A stretch of 64,000 nucleotides of DNA from UBA7328 sp002471345 (GTDB lineage: Bacteria > Bacteroidota > Bacteroidia > Chitinophagales > Saprospiraceae), in NCBI GenBank assembly GCA_964011275.1, contig CAXGOB010000007.1, forward strand, positions 28,166-92,165, written 5' to 3'. The notes beneath the pieces were generated by a model, which worked only from the letters and a program-made list of their open reading frames with translations, searched no databases and was not told the DNA's origin. The translations under genes and the position numbers were made by a program. Below, piece by piece: positions 16,506 to 24,327 of the stretch (the stretch's first letter is position 1; every line of letters starts with the position of its first letter).

Positions 16506-17537
16506 TTGGATTTTAAAAAAACATTCTACAAATATCTAGAAAACGGAACATTCTATCACGTCCTGTTTTGGATGGTTTTCTATCTATTTCTAATCATCAT
16601 TGGGCAGCAACACTCCGATAAGAGCATAGGAGTTATCATGACCAACATGTTGATTAGAGTGGGTTTTTACATGGCTATAGTTTATTTCAACCTTCTTTTC
16701 CTCTTTCCAAAATATTTAAAGGAAAATCGCTTTTACTTGTATACCATTCTTCTTGCTCTGTCAGTGGTTCTTATCACCCCAATTGAGTCTATTATTCATT
16801 ATTATCTCTTCTACAGAGATGAGTCTCTTTTAGATATCAATAAGAGCATTTTCACAGGTGGATTCTTTATGGGTTTTTCTTCTACACTATTTAAGATAAT
16901 AAATGACTGGGCTTTTCATCAAAATGAGAAAATAGATCTACAAAGACAATCGCTACAATCAGAACTTAATTTTCTAAAATCTCAAATTAACCCACATTTT
17001 CTGTTTAACACATTGAATAGTCTATATGCACTGACCCTTAAAAAATCAGATAAAGCTCCTGAGATTGTGTTGAGATTGTCTGAAATGATGAGATACATGC
17101 TCTACGAATGCAATGAACCAAAAGTACCTCTCTCAAAAGAAATTAAGTATGTCAAAAACTATCTCGAACTGGAGAAGCTTCGACATGGTAAAAAGTTTCG
17201 AATAGATTTAAAAATTGATGGGAGTGTTAACGGACAAATGATAACACCTCTTCTATTCATTCCTTTTTTAGAAAATAGTTTTAAACATGGCATGGATCTT
17301 CAACTGAGCGAAGGATATGTGAGGATAGATCTTAAAGTCCTTGATGATCATCTAAATCTAGGAGTGGAGAATAGTAAATCAAAAATAATTCATAAGACAG
17401 ATAAAAAAAGTGGTGGAATTGGTTTAGTTAATGTAAAAAGAAGACTTAAACTGGTTTACCCTAAAAAACATGCCTTAGACATACAGGAAAAAGAAAACCA
17501 ATTCAAAGTATCTTTAGACCTAGACCTTTCTAATTAA
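16506..17537 (+). CDS. LytS/YpdA-type sensor histidine kinase
   Basis: A 343-residue membrane histidine kinase with four predicted transmembrane helices in residues 15-130, a short coiled linker and a His_kinase (LytS) domain. The phospho-accepting H164 sits in QINPHFLFN (160-168), and the ATP-binding domain shows PLLFIPFLENSFKHGM and GGIGLVNVKRRL. No separate sensor domain exists, so the membrane helices are the likely sensor. The start is TTG at 16506 giving MDFKKTF; no ATG is available upstream. A LytTR regulator follows 20 nt downstream, forming a two-component pair. Confidence 0.9.
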   Translation: MDFKKTFYKYLENGTFYHVLFWMVFYLFLIIIGQQHSDKSIGVIMTNMLIRVGFYMAIVYFNLLFLFPKYLKENRFYLYTILLALSVVLITPIESIIHYYLFYRDESLLDINKSIFTGGFFMGFSSTLFKIINDWAFHQNEKIDLQRQSLQSELNFLKSQINPHFLFNTLNSLYALTLKKSDKAPEIVLRLSEMMRYMLYECNEPKVPLSKEIKYVKNYLELEKLRHGKKFRIDLKIDGSVNGQMITPLLFIPFLENSFKHGMDLQLSEGYVRIDLKVLDDHLNLGVENSKSKIIHKTDKKSGGIGLVNVKRRLKLVYPKKHALDIQEKENQFKVSLDLDLSN

Positions 17538-17557
17538 ATAATGAAATAAGCATAATA

Positions 17558-18265
17558 ATGAATGTAATAATAGTAGATGATGAACCTCTAGCACACGAAG
17601 TACTTGAGACATATATTAGTAAAGTTTCAAATCTAAATCTGATCAAGAATTGCTATAATGCTTTAGAAGCCAAAGAAACTATACAAAATGAGCAAGTAGA
17701 TCTCATGTTTTTAGATATACAAATGCCTCAATTGACAGGACTAGAATTTGTAAGATCTATGACTCAGTTGCCACTAGTGATATTTACAACGGCCTATGCA
17801 GAGTACGCATTAGAGAGTTATGAGATTGATGCAGTTGATTATCTAGTTAAACCAATTGCATTAGAACAGTTCCTAAAGGCAATAAATAAAGCTCAAGATA
17901 GATATGATCAAGAAAATGAGAATATCCAAATTGGGGATGATTACTTCTTTGTGAAAGCGGATAAAAAGCTTGTAAAGCTATTCTACAATGACATACTCTA
18001 CATTGAGGGACTAAAAGATTATGTAATTATCCGCACAAATAATGGCAGAGTAATCACACTCCAAACTATGAAAAGTCTAGAAGCAAAACTGGCTAATAAG
18101 AACTTCAAGAGAGTACATAGGTCTTACATTCTTAATAAGACTAAAATCAAGGCATTATTAGGAAACGTAGTCGAAATTATGGAAGGTGGAAAGGAGAAAC
18201 ATATCCCTATTGGTAAAAACTATAGAGATGAGCTTTTTGAAGAGATCCATCGCAAAAAGATATAA
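17558..18265 (+). CDS. LytTR-family response regulator
   Basis: A 235-residue response regulator. The receiver domain has the acidic pocket DDE (7-9), the phospho-acceptor D53 in FLDIQMP, TTAYAEYALES and the conserved Lys in YLVKP. The C-terminal LytTR DNA-binding domain spans about 135-232 (ILYIEGLKDYVIIRTNNG, FKRVHRSYILN). It is the partner of the LytS-type kinase 20 nt upstream. Targets are unknown; no sites were sought because LytTR direct repeats are too degenerate to call by eye. Confidence 0.92.
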   Translation: MNVIIVDDEPLAHEVLETYISKVSNLNLIKNCYNALEAKETIQNEQVDLMFLDIQMPQLTGLEFVRSMTQLPLVIFTTAYAEYALESYEIDAVDYLVKPIALEQFLKAINKAQDRYDQENENIQIGDDYFFVKADKKLVKLFYNDILYIEGLKDYVIIRTNNGRVITLQTMKSLEAKLANKNFKRVHRSYILNKTKIKALLGNVVEIMEGGKEKHIPIGKNYRDELFEEIHRKKI

Positions 18266-18295
18266 TTTAGAAAAATTCCTGATCATAGGGCAGTG

Positions 18296-18670
18296 CTATT
18301 CCAGGTTCTCGTGATTAATGTAATTTTCTTGTTGGAATCTTGGAGTACATATACAGAGAAAGACTAAATCCTCTTTTCCAGTATTCTCTATAGATTGATG
18401 TACTCCTTTAGGAATAATAATGGCATCACCCTTAGTCATGTTATGATGTATTGCATCCACTATTGCAATCCCCTGTCCAGAAAGGATGTAATAGATTTCT
18501 TCCGTTTCATTTAACGAATGATCAGCGGTGATGACACCAGGAGCTACTCTAGCTTGAGCTAAGGAAACGTTTTCGTTTCCTGATGAATTGATAATTTCAA
18601 TAATGGAGCATCTTTCAGAGGTTTGATATTCTTTGGATGAATCAGTGATAAATTTTTCAATCTGCATCAT
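18296..18670 (-). CDS. Cupin-domain protein
   Basis: A 124-residue single cupin. Cupin motif 1 is ARVAPGVITADHSLNETEEIYYILSG, seen here as VITADHSLNETEEIYY with His and Glu ligands, and motif 2 is GDAIIIPKGVHQSIENTG. Metal binding is therefore likely; the function (isomerase, dioxygenase or sensor) is unknown. Two adjacent ATGs occur at 18670 and 18667. It converges with the LytTR gene and is upstream-adjacent to the tRNA terminator. Confidence 0.85.
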   Translation of the reverse strand: MMQIEKFITDSSKEYQTSERCSIIEIINSSGNENVSLAQARVAPGVITADHSLNETEEIYYILSGQGIAIVDAIHHNMTKGDAIIIPKGVHQSIENTGKEDLVFLCICTPRFQQENYINHENLE

Positions 18671-18746
18671 TCTGTGTTTTTATTCTGTAAAAATGATACA
18701 AATTGAGCCTAATTGACAACCCTTTTTTCAAACATGAGGAGAAAAT

Positions 18747-18777
18747 AAAAAAGCCGATTCATTTCTGAATCGGCTTT
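18747..18777 (-). terminator. Rho-independent terminator of the initiator tRNA
   Basis: On the minus strand a perfect 12-bp stem AAAGCCGATTCA / TGAATCGGCTTT with a GAAA tetraloop is followed by a T-rich tail (complement of the A run at 18747-18752). It starts six nt after the tRNA 3' end. Confidence 0.92.
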
Positions 18778-18782
18778 ATATG

Positions 18783-18855
<73 letters not shown>

Positions 18856-18906
18856 ATGTTATTCTTTGGTTTTGTTATTCTGATTCTCACCGTCTTTACG
18901 GGAGTG

Positions 18907-18937
18907 CAAATATAAACGCTTATACTATAAATGCAAA
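18907..18937 (-). promoter_or_regulatory. Promoter of the initiator tRNA
   Basis: On the minus strand TTTG (18934-18937) is followed by exactly 19 nt and TATATTTG (18907-18914), the full Bacteroidota -33/-7 promoter consensus. The tRNA 5' end lies about 50 nt downstream, giving a short leader to be processed. Confidence 0.85.
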
Positions 18938-19072
18938 CCTTCTGCCAGTCATAATAGTTCCCAAGTAATAAAATATTTCCTCCTTTTACATGTCATCTAT
19001 ACTTTATTAGTAAAGTCCACCAATATTAAGGGCACTTTTAACTAAATTAGGAGGGTACAAACAATAAACAAG

Positions 19073-19502
19073 ATGACTGAAAAATCAAGTGTACCTGTAA
19101 TTTATTGGGTAATTGCTGCCATTGCATTGATCTGGAATCTTATGGGACTTTATGCCTTTTATGCAGATATGACAATGACTCCTGAATCTCTAGCTGCTAT
19201 GGAAGAAGCCCAAAGAGGACTATGAGAATTTCCCAATGTGGAAAAAAGTGGCATATGGCGCCGCAACTATTTTTGGGTTTTTAGGCTCACTGGGATTAGT
19301 GCTACGGAAGACATGGGCAGTACCATTATTATTAATATCACTTATCGGAGTAACTATACAATCCGCTCATAACATTTTCATGACTAATGCAGCGGAAGTA
19401 ATGGGAACTGGAGCAATGGCTTTACAATTGGTGATTTTAGCAATAGCCGCCTTTTTATATTACTATGGGCGCAGCAGTGCTGGAAAAGGATGGCTTTCGT
19501 GA
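19073..19502 (+). pseudogene. Frameshifted small membrane protein
   Basis: The frame opens at ATG 19073 (MTEKSSVPVIYWVIAAIALI) with a first membrane helix and runs to a TGA at 19223-19225. The rest of the protein is encoded in another frame (FPMWKKVAYGAATIFG, LGLVLRKTWAVPLLL, up to 19502) with three further membrane helices. The two halves join naturally at AQRGL-YENFPMW if two nt (TA) are restored in CTATGAG at about 19220. The architecture fits a known family of four-helix hypothetical membrane proteins. Either a true frameshift, a sequencing error, or (less likely) +1 recoding at CTA-TGA. Translation from ATG 19236 would give only the C-terminal three helices. Confidence 0.75.
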
Positions 19503-19548
19503 TTAAATGATTCCTTTAGATGTAACATCAAATATTCTTCAATCCTAA

Positions 19549-19590
19549 AATAAGAAAGGTGTTCTACCTTATAAGAACACCTTTCTTATT
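19549..19590. terminator. Long hairpin, probable terminator
   Basis: A perfect 17-bp inverted repeat (AATAAGAAAGGTGTTCT with its complement) flanks an 8-nt loop, 47 nt after the frameshifted membrane gene. The end of the stem is AT-rich but no long T run follows, so it may terminate or stabilise transcripts from either strand. The remainder of 19503-19821 holds no recognisable gene. Confidence 0.55.
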
Positions 19591-19821
19591 ACCCATATTC
19601 TCCATAGATAGCTCTGTCTTTTTAATGCTTGTATTCATCAATTTTCTCCTTGTATTCATCTAATCTCACACTTATCCATGCAACTATATCGAAGACACAT
19701 GAGTTTATATAGCAGAACATTGTTTGTTAAAATGATGTAAATCTAAATCACAACAAAGATTTATAATACAAACAAACAACAATTCAATATTTTATTTTAT
19801 TTAACATAAAAAACGATCATC

Positions 19822-19950
19822 ATGACAAACTTTGTAACAAGTCACAATCCATTTACTAAAGGAATTCGTCCAAAGCAGTTTTTAAGCGCAAGATTAGAAA
19901 TGCTCAAGAGAGAACAAATGTTAAAAGGGATAAAGAAGTCAACAACTTAA
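19822..19950 (+). CDS. 42-residue micro-protein, unknown function
   Basis: An ATG-started frame of 42 residues (MTNFVTSHNPFTKGIRPKQF, then LSARLEMLKREQMLKGIKKS and TT) ends at TAA and is followed 45 nt later by a strong terminator at 19995-20024. The peptide is basic (many Lys and Arg), without membrane segment; the second half could form an amphipathic helix. The isolated start, long AT-rich 5' region and dedicated terminator make a short monocistronic mRNA likely. It is not a homologue of any family I recognise. It could instead be a small RNA with chance coding content. Confidence 0.5.
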   Translation: MTNFVTSHNPFTKGIRPKQFLSARLEMLKREQMLKGIKKSTT

Positions 19951-19994
19951 AAAAGCAGGAAAAGAATTCCATAATTTTTCAAAGATTTAACAAC

Positions 19995-20024
19995 AAACCC
20001 CTGAGTCGCAACATTCAGGGGTTT
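19995..20024 (+). terminator. Rho-independent terminator of the 42-codon gene
   Basis: A 10-bp perfect stem AAACCCCTGA / TCAGGGGTTT with a 10-nt loop is followed on the plus strand by TCTTTATTATTTTT. It separates the micro-gene from the next coding region. Confidence 0.85.
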
Positions 20025-20044
20025 CTTTATTATTTTTATAATTA

Positions 20045-20719
20045 ATGAGAGGCGTTGGTATTTATAAAGCTGAAATTGTCAAACAAATTCACAATTTCTA
20101 TGGTGATTTACTTATTCGCAGAAATGAATTTTTAACCATAAAAAATCATCTCAAAGCTTTAGCAGAAAAGCACAGAGAAGGAGTAAAAAGTAAAATCCCT
20201 TGCACTTTCGTCGAACTCAATAATTACCACCCTAGTTACATAGGTAAAGCTGTGGATCAACTTCTTGATTTTGAAATACCGAAAGAGGCTAGTTACGAAT
20301 GTGTTGCATATGAACACGGATTCGCATCTTGGTTAGATTTAAATCACAAGACAGACTGTCCATACAATCATCAATTTGAAGTTGGATTAGATTATCTATT
20401 AAATGGTGATTTGGATAGTCTTTCGGATCATTTAGATCTGAACTCTGACATTATAAATCAAACCTCTCTATTTGGACATAAAGCAATGTTATTGCACTAT
20501 ACGGCTAGCAATGGTGTAGAGTTTTGGAGACAACAGGTTCCGCTTAATCTACCAAAAGTAATTGAGTTACTCATTGAAAAAGGAGCTGATTTGAAAGCTA
20601 AAATGAAGGTGTATGGTGGTGAGTATGACACATTATCATTACTAACTAGTAGTGCTCATCATTATAAGGCTAGAGTCGGGAAGGCTGCTGAACAAGTTTT
20701 ACAACGTCAAGTGATGTAA
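20045..20719 (+). CDS. Ankyrin-repeat-like protein, possibly 3'-truncated
   Basis: A 224-residue protein of a bacterial ankyrin-repeat family: an N-terminal helical part with EHGFASWLDLNHK, then ankyrin-like units around LLHYTASNGVEFWRQQ and LPKVIELLIEKGADLKAKMK, and the family block YGGEYDTLSLLTSSAHHYKA. Relatives I recall carry at least one more ankyrin unit after that block; here it ends in unrelated-looking sequence (GKAAEQVLQRQVM), so a C-terminal truncation is suspected. It likely mediates protein contacts; no partner is evident. A hairpin follows directly. Confidence 0.6.
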   Translation: MRGVGIYKAEIVKQIHNFYGDLLIRRNEFLTIKNHLKALAEKHREGVKSKIPCTFVELNNYHPSYIGKAVDQLLDFEIPKEASYECVAYEHGFASWLDLNHKTDCPYNHQFEVGLDYLLNGDLDSLSDHLDLNSDIINQTSLFGHKAMLLHYTASNGVEFWRQQVPLNLPKVIELLIEKGADLKAKMKVYGGEYDTLSLLTSSAHHYKARVGKAAEQVLQRQVM

Positions 20720-20723
20720 TAAA

Positions 20724-20751
20724 AGTTGACAACCAAAATTGGTCGTCAACT
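20724..20751 (+). terminator. Probable terminator after the ankyrin-like gene
   Basis: A stem AGTTGAC / GTCAACT extended by ACC/GGT across a one-base mismatch, followed by CCTTTATTTTAT. It begins five nt after the stop codon. Confidence 0.7.
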
Positions 20752-20828
20752 CCTTTATTTTATCGCATAATTTCTAAAATACCACCCATTATAGCAGTAG
20801 ATATCAGCCAATATGCTATATGAATCCA

Positions 20829-21203
20829 TTAGTTTTTAGGGCCTCTCCTTTCAAACATTCCATTAATAACAAAGCAAGGAATTAAAAAGAAAGCTGAATA
20901 CATGGCTCCATGCAGAGCACCATGACCAAAAGTGTTATGAGTTCCTGTAATCTCATCGGATAAATGCATGAAATGATTTCCATGTGTTGTCTGAATAAGA
21001 GCATCTAACCCAAATGCTAACATGATTAATAATATAAGTGAGACCCCCATTATCATCGGCATATTTCCTTGCTCCCGATACCAATCTTCAGTTTTACCAG
21101 TCGTTTCAATCCATTGTTTCCCCAGTACAGGGCCATACCATAAATAACCCATAATAGTCGGCACTAAGCCAGCTAAGATTATTGAAATCCAGTTAGTTTC
21201 CAT
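20829..21203 (-). CDS. DUF1761 family membrane protein
   Basis: A 124-residue integral membrane protein of the DUF1761 family. The start METNWISIILAGLVPTIMGY and the motif YLWYGPVLGKQWIETTG are typical, followed by two to three further helices (MIMGVSLILLIMLAFGLDAL, HGAMYSAFFLIPCFVINGM). A longer in-frame start at 21299 exists but its first 32 residues overlap the upstream kinase gene and are not family-like. Function is unknown. It is just downstream of the PfkB gene on the same strand. Confidence 0.8.
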   Translation of the reverse strand: METNWISIILAGLVPTIMGYLWYGPVLGKQWIETTGKTEDWYREQGNMPMIMGVSLILLIMLAFGLDALIQTTHGNHFMHLSDEITGTHNTFGHGALHGAMYSAFFLIPCFVINGMFERRGPKN

Positions 21204-21255
21204 TCTCGTCAAGTTTTTATTAATGAATAGTACCAAGTAAAATAGCCATAATAGC

Positions 21256-22107
21256 TCAGTATTCAGGAAATAACATATGATATTTTTCCATTCTTTCAAG
21301 GATCCCTATTAAAGATTTTGAATTTTTCAGACCTATATCTTCGACCATTATCGAAGCCGCACAATGCGCATAAATCGCTGAATACCTTATATCGTTGGAT
21401 TTACAAAAGGCCAAAAGGTAAGCAGTACTGAAAGTGTCCCCTGCTCCTGTAGCATCTATCTCCAAAACTGGGTATGAAGGGTAAAAATATTTCTTTTTTC
21501 CTTTGAAAATAGATACTCCTTCCTCACCATGAGTAAGAATAACATGGTCCACGATAGATACAATTAAAGGAATTTCAGTTTCCATTCCTCTCATATCATC
21601 GTCACTTAAAAATATTAAATCTAGGTCTACAAGTTTATTCCAATCCATTTTCTGAGAATACACTAATCCATTGGTATCCCATGATCTCATTGAACCTTGT
21701 ATAATAGCTCCCATGATTGAGTTCTTGAATTTATCAACAAGGATGAAGTCTATCTCATTAGCTATTGAACCAATCAAAACAATAGGGATATTACAAAGCT
21801 CATCTGGAACATGATTTTTAGAGATATCTTTTGCTCTCGAATGGATATACTGTATTCTTTGATTTTCAGCATATCGATTCTCAAAAACTGTAGTTTCATC
21901 AGCATCAATATTGTAAAATGCGATATGATTTAGTTCAAATTGATTCTTAAAAAGGAAATCTTTTCCAACACTTGTCAATACAGCTGAGTTAACACCCAAA
22001 GATGTAGCAATCAGAGATGCATAAGACACTGAACCTCCTAAGATATATCCATCATCCGTTTTATCATGACAACAATGACCTATACATAACAATTCAAATT
22101 TCTTCAA
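21256..22107 (-). CDS. PfkB-family sugar/cyclitol kinase, inositol kinase-like
   Basis: A 283-residue ribokinase-fold enzyme. The N-terminus LLCIGHCCHDKTDDGYILGG, with its glycine pair, and the C-terminal anion-hole motif DATGAGDTF with the catalytic Asp are intact. The N-terminal GHCCHD-x-LGGSVSYAS pattern resembles, from memory, PfkB-type myo-inositol kinases of plants and archaea more than fructokinases or ribokinases. The gene overlaps the preceding Gfo/Idh/MocA dehydrogenase by 4 nt (ATGA), and that protein resembles inositol 2-dehydrogenase, so a cyclitol substrate is a reasonable inference. Another sugar cannot be excluded. Confidence 0.75.
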   Translation of the reverse strand: MKKFELLCIGHCCHDKTDDGYILGGSVSYASLIATSLGVNSAVLTSVGKDFLFKNQFELNHIAFYNIDADETTVFENRYAENQRIQYIHSRAKDISKNHVPDELCNIPIVLIGSIANEIDFILVDKFKNSIMGAIIQGSMRSWDTNGLVYSQKMDWNKLVDLDLIFLSDDDMRGMETEIPLIVSIVDHVILTHGEEGVSIFKGKKKYFYPSYPVLEIDATGAGDTFSTAYLLAFCKSNDIRYSAIYAHCAASIMVEDIGLKNSKSLIGILERMEKYHMLFPEY

Positions 22108-23123
22108 CTTGAGAATTTTATTATTTGTCCTGATTTAAAGGAATCTGTAAAAGCAATAGTTGCCTCTGTCGCCTTTAAGGCGTTATTGATATCCATTTCC
22201 ACATGCTTATTTTCTATTATGATGTCAATGAAATCGGACACCATAGCTTGAAAAGCATTTTGAAACCTGTCCCAAAATGTCTCGACGCATTCTCTTCTTG
22301 CACCATATTCGTCATAAATCTCTACCCTATTCTTTTGTGCTGGCCTTCCTATTCTCAAAGTTCCTTTTGTACCTACTACTTCTGTATAAGTATCATGTCC
22401 ATGCATCCCTGTACGGCTCGCATTGATTACAGCTATTGCTCCGTTTGAAAAAGTGCAAGTGCTCATCACATTATCTGCATCACCTTTTGCTGCAAAAGCC
22501 GGATACTTATATGCCCCACCAACTGAATAAGCTGTTGTCATTTCCGAATTCAAAAACCATCTCGCCAAATCCACATCATGAACATTAAAGTCATGAAATA
22601 TTCCTCCACTTTTATTTACATACTCTATCTGGAATTCAGAAACGGAATCCTTATCCACAGTTTGTGATCGGACTAAAAAAGGAGTACCTATTGAGCCGTC
22701 ATCCACCTTTGACTTAGCGTACACATAACTTTCATCATATCTTCTCACAAAGCCTACCATTGCTTTAAGGTGACTATTTTTTTCAGCAACTTTCATTACT
22801 TTTTTGCAAGATTCCAACTCTATAGCTAGTGGTTTTTCACTAAAAACGTGTTTACCACCTTCCAATGCGGAAACTATCTGATCGGCATGCATATCTGTAC
22901 TACTCACCACATAGATGGCATCCAACTCATTCATTTCTAGCATATCATCATAAGAACTAAATAGATTTGTAATATCTAGATCCCTTTTGGCTTGTCTCAA
23001 TTCTTCGGACGATATCGAACAGATTGCAATCAAATCCGCCTTTGGAACATTGTACTTTAAAAAATGTGCATAGACTTTTCCTAATCTTCCGTATCCTACC
23101 AATCCGACTTTGATCATTTTCAT
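22104..23123 (-). CDS. Gfo/Idh/MocA oxidoreductase, inositol 2-dehydrogenase-like
   Basis: A 339-residue NAD(P)-dependent dehydrogenase. The Rossmann fingerprint VGLVGYGRLGKVYA is near the N-terminus, and the catalytic lysine lies in VFSEKPLA. The C-terminal domain contains GGIFHDFNVHDVDLARW with the substrate-binding Asp and His, and a GHDTYTEVVGTKGTLRIG block, both features of inositol 2-dehydrogenases. Substrate assignment is by similarity only. The gene starts a two-gene operon with the overlapping PfkB kinase and is divergent from ddl. Confidence 0.8.
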   Translation of the reverse strand: MKMIKVGLVGYGRLGKVYAHFLKYNVPKADLIAICSISSEELRQAKRDLDITNLFSSYDDMLEMNELDAIYVVSSTDMHADQIVSALEGGKHVFSEKPLAIELESCKKVMKVAEKNSHLKAMVGFVRRYDESYVYAKSKVDDGSIGTPFLVRSQTVDKDSVSEFQIEYVNKSGGIFHDFNVHDVDLARWFLNSEMTTAYSVGGAYKYPAFAAKGDADNVMSTCTFSNGAIAVINASRTGMHGHDTYTEVVGTKGTLRIGRPAQKNRVEIYDEYGARRECVETFWDRFQNAFQAMVSDFIDIIIENKHVEMDINNALKATEATIAFTDSFKSGQIIKFSS

Positions 23124-23203
23124 TCTAATGTTCTATTCTTGTGCAAAATAGAAATTGGAGTGATATTCTATATATTGACTGCGCAATAATTATAATGTCT
23201 TTC

Positions 23204-23211
23204 TACTTTTG
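23204..23211 (+). promoter_or_regulatory. Possible -7 element of ddl
   Basis: TACTTTTG matches TAnnTTTG and ends 18 nt before the ddl ATG, which would give a leader of about 12-15 nt. No TTTG is found at the -33 position, so this is tentative. Confidence 0.35.
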
Positions 23212-23229
23212 ACATAAATAAATGGCTGT

Positions 23230-24327
23230 ATGTCAAAACTAAATGTTGGGGTATTTTTTGGTGGCAAATCTGCCGAGCATGAAATATCTCTTATTTCCGC
23301 CCAGAATGTGATTAAATCACTGGACAGAAAAAAATATAATCCAGTTCTAATTGCTATAGATCAAGAAGGTCAATGGTTTTATCAATCTGATGAAGAACTT
23401 TTGTTTGTCACTGATGATCCCAAAAAAATCAAAATCCTTGATAAAAGTACTCCAGTATTATTATCACCCGTAGCGAATGATCATCGAATAATTCAAATAC
23501 AAAGTCTAGAAACTTTGGCAAAAATAGATATCATCTATCCAGTCCTGCATGGTACATATGGAGAAGATGGGGCCATTCAAGGCCTAGCTAAAATGGCCAA
23601 CCTTCCATGCGTGGGTTGTGGAATTATAGGATCATCGGTAGGAATGGATAAGGAAATAATGAAAAGAGTGCTTACTGCAAATGAAATTCAAAATGCACCT
23701 TACATCACTATAAGAAGAAATGACAACCCTTATCCAAGCTATGAAGAAGCAGAAGCGAAATTAGGTAGTGAATTATTTGTAAAACCATCTAACATGGGTT
23801 CATCAGTAGGAATAACTCATGTCAAACAAAAGAATGAGTATGCAAAAGCATTAGACTATGCTTTTCAATATGACAACAAGATCATTATAGAATCTAGAGT
23901 AAAAGGCAGAGAAGTCGAATGTGCAGTTATGGGGAATCTTGATCCTAAAGCCTCTATTGTCGGTGAAGTGATCCCAAAAGGTGGCTTCTATTCATATGAA
24001 TCAAAATATATTGATGAAGATGGAGCAGCCTTAGAGGTCCCTGCAAAAATCACTCAAGAGGAATTAAAAATGATCCAAGACATATCTATCAAGGCTTTTA
24101 AGGTATTAGAGTGTAGAGGTATCACCCGTGTAGATATGTTTTTAACGCCTTCTGGAGCATGTTTTATCAATGAGATTAATACATTGCCCGGCTTTACTAA
24201 AATCAGCATGTACCCAACTCTATGGGATATATCAGGAGTGTCTATCCAAGATCTGGTAGATTTATTAATTAATTATGCCATAGAGGAACACCAAGATTTA
24301 GAAAATTTAGAAGTAAAATTTAGTTGA
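23230..24327 (+). CDS. ddl: D-alanine--D-alanine ligase
   Basis: Ddl joins two D-alanines with ATP for peptidoglycan precursors. The product has FFGGKSAEHEISLISA, PVLHGTYGEDGAIQGL, ATP-grasp segments FVKPSNMGSSVGI and CAVMG, and the metal-binding FINEINTLPGFTKISMYP. At 365 residues it is the longer DdlA-like form. It overlaps the end of the convergent hutG by 8 nt at the 3' end. Confidence 0.95.
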   Translation: MSKLNVGVFFGGKSAEHEISLISAQNVIKSLDRKKYNPVLIAIDQEGQWFYQSDEELLFVTDDPKKIKILDKSTPVLLSPVANDHRIIQIQSLETLAKIDIIYPVLHGTYGEDGAIQGLAKMANLPCVGCGIIGSSVGMDKEIMKRVLTANEIQNAPYITIRRNDNPYPSYEEAEAKLGSELFVKPSNMGSSVGITHVKQKNEYAKALDYAFQYDNKIIIESRVKGREVECAVMGNLDPKASIVGEVIPKGGFYSYESKYIDEDGAALEVPAKITQEELKMIQDISIKAFKVLECRGITRVDMFLTPSGACFINEINTLPGFTKISMYPTLWDISGVSIQDLVDLLINYAIEEHQDLENLEVKFS

